NCBI GenBank assembly: GCA_035512595.1
Contig: DATKDU010000298.1
Coordinates: 1-7,957, forward strand
Direction: 5' to 3'
DNA: 7,957 bases
Source: DATKDU01 sp035512595
Lineage (GTDB): Bacteria; Planctomycetota; Planctomycetia; Pirellulales; Pirellulaceae
The position numbers and the translations under genes are program-made. Within the stretch, counting starts at the first letter, position 1. Each line of letters starts with the position of its first letter. The notes below the pieces were generated by a model. That model was not told the origin of the DNA, made no database searches, and worked only from the letters and a program-made list of their open reading frames with translations. Shown piece by piece: positions 5,224 through 7,957 of this stretch.

Positions 5224-5361
5224 ATGAAAACTAGAACGAAGCAAGTGGTCCGTTTCCTTTGTTGGAGCGGAGCGTCAACCGGGGCGATTCTGGTCTTGGC
5301 TTTCTTAGCCATTGTTCAGCCGGGGGGTGATGGCGTGAACACAGTTGTTATGGATCGATAA
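5224..5361 (+). CDS. 45-aa single-helix membrane peptide (cassette 5)
   Basis: ATG 5224 to TAA 5361 encodes MKTRTKQVVRFLCWSGASTG followed by AILVLAFLAIVQPGGDGVNT and a short tail. A basic N-terminus precedes one hydrophobic helix (about residues 11-32), giving a small inner-membrane protein or a secreted leader peptide. The helix lacks a clear signal-peptidase site. The start is 33 bp inside the cassette (left edge 5191), a common distance in this array. The Shine-Dalgarno is weak (TAAGA). I do not recognise it. Very short membrane ORFs are common in integron cassettes, and some such cassettes carry no functional gene. The only support for coding is position, start and hydrophobic pattern, so confidence is moderate. 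Confidence 0.5.
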   Translation: MKTRTKQVVRFLCWSGASTGAILVLAFLAIVQPGGDGVNTVVMDR

Positions 5362-5363
5362 CG

Positions 5364-5436
5364 GCTCAATACGGCGTGACGTCAGCGCCCCTCAGTCAGA
5401 AGGCGCACCAGCCTTTGCGAGTCGCTAGGTGAGCCC
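5364..5436. repeat. Imperfect palindromes after the cassette 5 ORF
   Basis: GGCTCA near 5364 and TGAGCC near 5430 are complements. Inside, GGCGTGACGTCAGCGCC (5374-5390) is a near-perfect palindrome centred on TGACGTCA. The stretch from 5362 to 5445 has no credible gene. No T-run is present, so terminator activity is unproven. Confidence 0.4.
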
Positions 5437-5445
5437 AAGAGGATC

Positions 5446-5476
5446 GCCGAACAAACCGGCACAGCCTGTAGCCGCC
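5446..5476 (+). other. Possible truncated attC (5' half) of cassette 5
   Basis: GCCGAAC (5446-5452) is the exact complement of this cassette's left core GTTCGGC (5190-5196), as expected of R''. It is followed by AAACCGGCACAGCC, similar in layout to an R''-spacer-L'' half. No matching L'/R' half or GTTRRRY core follows before the antitoxin, so the 3' half is apparently deleted. One 7-mer match in about 250 bp is suggestive, not proof. Confidence 0.4.
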
Positions 5477-5492
5477 AATCGGCACTTTGAGA

Positions 5493-5520
5493 TTGAGCTT
5501 TGGCATTTCGCGGGTATCCT
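5493..5520 (+). promoter_or_regulatory. Putative promoter of the toxin-antitoxin locus
   Basis: TTGAGC (5493-5498) and TATCCT (5515-5520) each match 4 of 6 consensus bases and are 16 bp apart. Transcription would start about at 5527, the first ATG of the antitoxin, implying a leaderless transcript or use of the ATG at 5533. Moderate to low confidence. Confidence 0.35.
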
Positions 5521-5526
5521 GTGCGC

Positions 5527-5760
5527 ATGAGCATGACGGTGGAGCAGATAGTAGATGAGGCCTTGGGGCTGCCCAGTGAGGCACGCGCCCTCCTTGCCGA
5601 TCGCTTGGTGGAGAGCCTGGACCCAGCATAAGACGGCTATGTTCGGCAGCTCTGGATGGCTGAGGCCATCCGACGCCGGCACGATGTGCGGACCGGGCGA
5701 GTGCAGACGGTGGCTGGCGAGGAAGCCTTGGCACAGGTCAGACGGGCCGTTGCCCGATGA
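5527..5760 (+). pseudogene. Antitoxin of a ParE-type module (addiction module component), interrupted by in-frame TAA
   Basis: Read through one stop, the frame gives 77 residues: MSMTVEQIVDEALGLPSEAR, ALLADRLVESLDPA, stop (5629-5631), DGYVRQLWMAEAIRRRHDVR, TGRVQTVAGEEALAQVRRAV. This is the pattern of the putative addiction module component family (Unstab_antitox): an 'eAL-LP-eeRa-La--L--SL' head, then 'W--EI--R----rsG-v-t--geE-la-vR'. Homologues have Glu or a similar residue at the stop, so GAA to TAA is the simplest lesion. The ending overlaps the toxin start as ATGA (5757-5760), the usual translational coupling. The intact protein would bind and neutralise the toxin and repress the operon. 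The 34-residue product left here lacks the toxin-binding part. Loss of toxin function downstream would make the lesion tolerable. Confidence 0.8.
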
Positions 5761-5987
5761 AGTGCGAGTTCCATCCGGAAGCACTCGCGGAGTACGAGGG
5801 GGCCGCGCGGCATTATGCGGGACGGCAGGAGGGTCTCGAGCTGCGCTTCATCGCGAGTGTCGAGGCCGCCATTCGTCAAGTTGCAGCCTCTCCAGAACGT
5901 TCGCGGTTGATCGAGCAGGACGTGCGGCGGCGCCTAGCCCTGCGCTTGCCCCATAAGAAAGAGCGGGACATAGGCCGCATCTGCTGA
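5757..5987 (+). pseudogene. RelE/ParE-family toxin, C-terminus lost at an IS junction
   Basis: A 76-codon frame: MKCEFHPEALAEYEGAARHY, then AGRQEGLELRFIASVEAAIR, QVAASPERSRLIEQDVRRRL, ALRLP. These match the first two thirds of ParE-like toxins (usual length 95-105 aa), up to the strand 'vRR-l--rFP'. From residue 66 on (HKKERDIGRIC) homology ends, because the inserted element starts at about 5951. The missing part holds the last two strands and the 'H-rR-PgYW' end needed for toxicity. An active ParE poisons DNA gyrase and a RelE cleaves mRNA; this one should be inactive. It overlaps the antitoxin by 3 bp (ATGA), so both were one operon. Order of events is unknown: IS insertion may have relieved selection on the antitoxin. 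Confidence 0.8.
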
Positions 5988-7957
5988 TATTCAGGGGGGG
6001 TTATGCAACCCATCGACCCCACTGAACCCATCCATTCCATTCAAGGCTTCCTTCGCAAACCCGGGATTACCGCTGTGGTGCGCACTCTGCTCGGCGAGCC
6101 TTCGCTCAAGACGCGCACTCAACTGGGGCGCGAACTCTGCCAACGCTGCAACTTGCGCGATCCCAGAGGCAATTTGCGTGTGGGCACCGCCGTGAAGGCG
6201 CTGCGCAACCTCGAGTCCCAGGGCTTCTGGAGCTTGCCTGCGCCCACCCAGGCCGCCCCGCGCACCTGGAGGGCTCAGCGCCTCGATCATCCGGTGCCAG
6301 TGCCCGAAGGGCTTCCCGCTCAGGCCGGGCAACTCCAAGGACTGCGCCTGGTGTTGGTTTGCAGCCTGGAGCAACGGCGGATGTGGAACGAACTCATCAT
6401 CCGGGAACATCCTTTGCACGACGCCCGCTTGGTTGGCCGGCAGTTGCGCTACTTGATCGAGTCTTCGCAGGGCTGCCTCGGAGCCCTAGGCTTCGGCAGC
6501 GCCGCTCTCTTCTTAGAGGGCCGCGATAAGTGGATTGGCTGGAATGAGCCTCAGCACCGGGAGCATCTGCCCCGGGTGCTCAATATGAGCCGCTTTCTGA
6601 TCCGTCCCGAAGTGCACGTCAAGAATCTGGCCTCGCGGGTTTTGGCTCTTTGCACAGCGCAGGTTGCCGGGGATTTCGAGCGGCTCTACCACTATCGCCC
6701 GTGGTTATTGGAGAGTTTTGTCGACACTTCCCTCTACGAAGGAACCTGCTACAAAGCCGCCAACTGGATCTGCGTGGGTCAGAGCAAGGGACGTGGCCGC
6801 AACGGAGGCAAGCGCCCGCAGAAAAGCCTCAAAGACATCTATCTCTATGCTCTGCTCAACGATCTGCACGCACGCATGGGAGTGGAGCTTCCCCGCCTCG
6901 AAGCCTTGGAAGCGGCCAGCGGCTTGGAGGCCGCGCAATGGGCTCAACAAGAATTCGGGGCTTGTGAACTCGGCGATGCACGGCGCACCGCGCGCTTAGT
7001 GGACATCGTTCACAAGCAGTCCGCCCAACCCAGCGCTTCCTATTCTCAAGCCACCGGAGGCTGCCGCTATGAACTGAAAAACTACTATCGCTTCCTCAAC
7101 AGCGCAGAGGAGCTCTTGGGCTCCGGGACTCTGCTGCAAAGCCACCGCTCCAACACCATCCGCAGGATGGCTTCGCAACCCGTCGCGTTGGTCGTCCAAG
7201 ACACTATGAAGGTCAACCTCTCCACGCGCGAGGCTTGTGATGGGCTGGGCCAGATCGGCACCAACCAGACTGGGACGCGCAGCTTGGGCCTGCATCTGCA
7301 TAGTTCGCTGGCCATTGGGGGAGATGACAACGCACTGCCCCTGGGTGTGTTGAACTTCCACGGCTATGCGCCCGAACCCGCCAAAGGCAAAGATGCGCGC
7401 CGGCCCATCGAAGAGAAGCAATCCCGCCGCTGGATCGAGGGCTATGAGGATGCCTGCACCATCGCCGCGATGATTCCGCACACTGAGGTCATCAGCGTGG
7501 CAGAGCGCGAAGCCGGTATGTTTGAACTCTTTGAAGTGTGGAGACGTAAAGAGGGGCCCAAAGCCGGGCTGTTGATCCGCTCCTCTCAAAACCGCTGTTT
7601 AGAGGACTCCGGGCGCAAGCTCTTCGAGGAAATGGCGGGGGCTCCGCTGGCCTCCACCATTGGCATCGGGGTGCCCCGGCAGCGGGCACAAGGCAAGAAG
7701 GAAAAACCTTCCGGAGGCGGCCGGCCTGGATTGCGTGCTCGCACCGCCAACGTTGAGCTGCGCTTCCAAAAAGTAGTGCTCCAAGCACCGAAAAGAGGGC
7801 AGAGCCGCCACAAGGAACCCATCGAGCTCTGGGCGATTTACTTGGTGGAACCTAACCCTCCTAAAGGGGCAACGCCCGTGAAGTGGTTACTGTTGACCAC
7901 CGTCAAACTCACTTCCCTCAAAGAAGCCATTCGGTGTGTGCGAATGTATTGCCGGCG
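5951..7957 (+). mobile_element. IS4-family-like insertion sequence, left part (right end outside window)
   Basis: The ParE frame loses homology at about 5951, and a transposase ORF follows 50 bp later. The left terminus would be near CCATAAGAAAGAGCGGGACA (5951-5970), but the inverted repeat cannot be confirmed because the other end is missing. The element is at least 2.0 kb. A poly-G run (5994-6000) provides the transposase ribosome-binding region. Confidence 0.65.
6003..7957 (+). CDS. Transposase fusing a DruA-like DUF4338 region to a Tn5/IS4 DDE domain (partial)
   Basis: ATG 6003 is preceded by CAGGGGGGG and stays open for 651 codons to the window edge. Residues about 115-280 match DUF4338 (DruA of Druantia and transposase relatives): REHPLHDARLVGRQLRYLI (134-152), GCLGALGFGSAALFLEGRDK, WIGWNEPQHR, MSRFLI, VKNLASRVLAL, FVDTSLYEGTCYKAANWICVG, GRGRNGG. 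From about 325 comes the Tn5-type N-terminal region (EFGACELGDARRTARLVDIV, PSASYSQATGG...YYRFLNS). The RNase H-like catalytic core follows. First Asp: QDT, Asp400. The usual DREAD motif is VAEREAGMF, with Glu501 in place of Asp. The strand ELWAIYLVE and the WLLLTT block precede the Y-R-E motif, whose Glu lies past the edge. It should cut and paste its own element. Fusions of this type are known in IS4-family proteins, as far as I recall. Confidence 0.85.
   Translation, partial: MQPIDPTEPIHSIQGFLRKPGITAVVRTLLGEPSLKTRTQLGRELCQRCNLRDPRGNLRVGTAVKALRNLESQGFWSLPAPTQAAPRTWRAQRLDHPVPVPEGLPAQAGQLQGLRLVLVCSLEQRRMWNELIIREHPLHDARLVGRQLRYLIESSQGCLGALGFGSAALFLEGRDKWIGWNEPQHREHLPRVLNMSRFLIRPEVHVKNLASRVLALCTAQVAGDFERLYHYRPWLLESFVDTSLYEGTCYKAANWICVGQSKGRGRNGGKRPQKSLKDIYLYALLNDLHARMGVELPRLEALEAASGLEAAQWAQQEFGACELGDARRTARLVDIVHKQSAQPSASYSQATGGCRYELKNYYRFLNSAEELLGSGTLLQSHRSNTIRRMASQPVALVVQDTMKVNLSTREACDGLGQIGTNQTGTRSLGLHLHSSLAIGGDDNALPLGVLNFHGYAPEPAKGKDARRPIEEKQSRRWIEGYEDACTIAAMIPHTEVISVAEREAGMFELFEVWRRKEGPKAGLLIRSSQNRCLEDSGRKLFEEMAGAPLASTIGIGVPRQRAQGKKEKPSGGGRPGLRARTANVELRFQKVVLQAPKRGQSRHKEPIELWAIYLVEPNPPKGATPVKWLLLTTVKLTSLKEAIRCVRMYCR

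Larger units (their letters stand above)
263..5445 (+). mobile_element. Integron gene-cassette array (with internal interruption at about 2139-3415)
   Basis: Cassettes 263-894, 895-1555 and 1556-2132 are contiguous and each has one rightward gene and a matching attC. A fourth, about 3417-5190, and a start of a fifth at 5191 follow after the IS21/recombinase interruption. All cassette genes read away from the putative intI. The attC lengths (126, 127, 96, 95 bp) and stems differ, so the cassettes came from different sources, as in environmental chromosomal integrons. Confidence 0.75.

Noticed and set aside
5637..5879. 80-aa leftward ORF over the toxin-antitoxin locus, and the 112- and 119-aa leftward ORFs at 5396-5784
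   Set aside because: They oppose the recognisable antitoxin and toxin frames and show no motif; treated as shadows.
6996..7822. Leftward ORFs opposite the transposase (up to 197 aa)
   Set aside because: The rightward frame is open for 651 codons with full DUF4338 and Tn5-type motifs; the leftward frames are shadows.
1..7957. CRISPR array or tRNA/rRNA genes
   Set aside because: No regularly spaced repeats, cloverleaf or T-loop (GTTCRANNC with CCA-type end) context was seen. The repeats present are attC stems and isolated palindromes.

Overview
The window is best read as the proximal part of a chromosomal-type integron with its cassette array, later broken up by mobile elements. At the left edge the first 49 codons of a leftward gene (probable integron integrase intI) run off the window. 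A control region of about 110 bp follows. It holds a candidate LexA box, a 31-bp perfect palindrome and an attI-like core at 262-268. Three rightward cassettes follow: a GNAT acetyltransferase (263-894), a DUF4279-like protein (895-1555) and a small two-helix membrane protein with a CxxC...HxxC knuckle (1556-2132). The boundaries are well supported. For each cassette the R'' box of its attC is the exact reverse complement of the core at its own left edge: GTTCGGC/GCCGAAC, GTTGAGC/GCTCAAC, GTTCGCT/AGCGAAC.

From about 2139 to 3415 the array is interrupted by a leftward reading frame. It joins the 5' piece of an IS21-type istA to an N-terminally truncated but catalytically complete tyrosine recombinase. 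The array then seems to resume at a core at 3416 with a large cassette (about 3417-5190). Its single gene encodes a polytopic membrane protein with a cytosolic Rossmann/TIR-like C-terminal region and no family that I recognise. This is the best candidate for an undescribed system, possibly a membrane-anchored defence or stress effector. A fifth cassette begins at 5191 and carries a 45-aa single-helix membrane peptide. Its attC appears to survive only as the 5' half.

The right part holds a decayed ParE-type toxin-antitoxin pair: the antitoxin has an in-frame TAA and the toxin has lost its C-terminus. The toxin is cut at about 5951 by an insertion sequence whose transposase runs off the window. 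That transposase fuses a DruA-like DUF4338 region to a Tn5/IS4-type DDE domain.

Organism: bacterial and GC-rich. The TGTTC-N4-GAAC box upstream of intI resembles the LexA motif I remember being reported for Verrucomicrobia, and the attC1 type (coding for an LQRTAAPLGS-like peptide in one frame) is one I associate, from memory, with that phylum and with environmental metagenomes. The phylum is therefore a tentative inference. Cassette content and the mobile elements say little about the host, because they are imported.

How it fits together: IntI would be expressed on DNA damage and would capture cassettes at attI. The cassettes add small, mostly uncharacterised accessory functions. Later insertions (IS21 type, tyrosine recombinase, IS4 type) and point decay have eroded the distal array and the flanking toxin-antitoxin locus.
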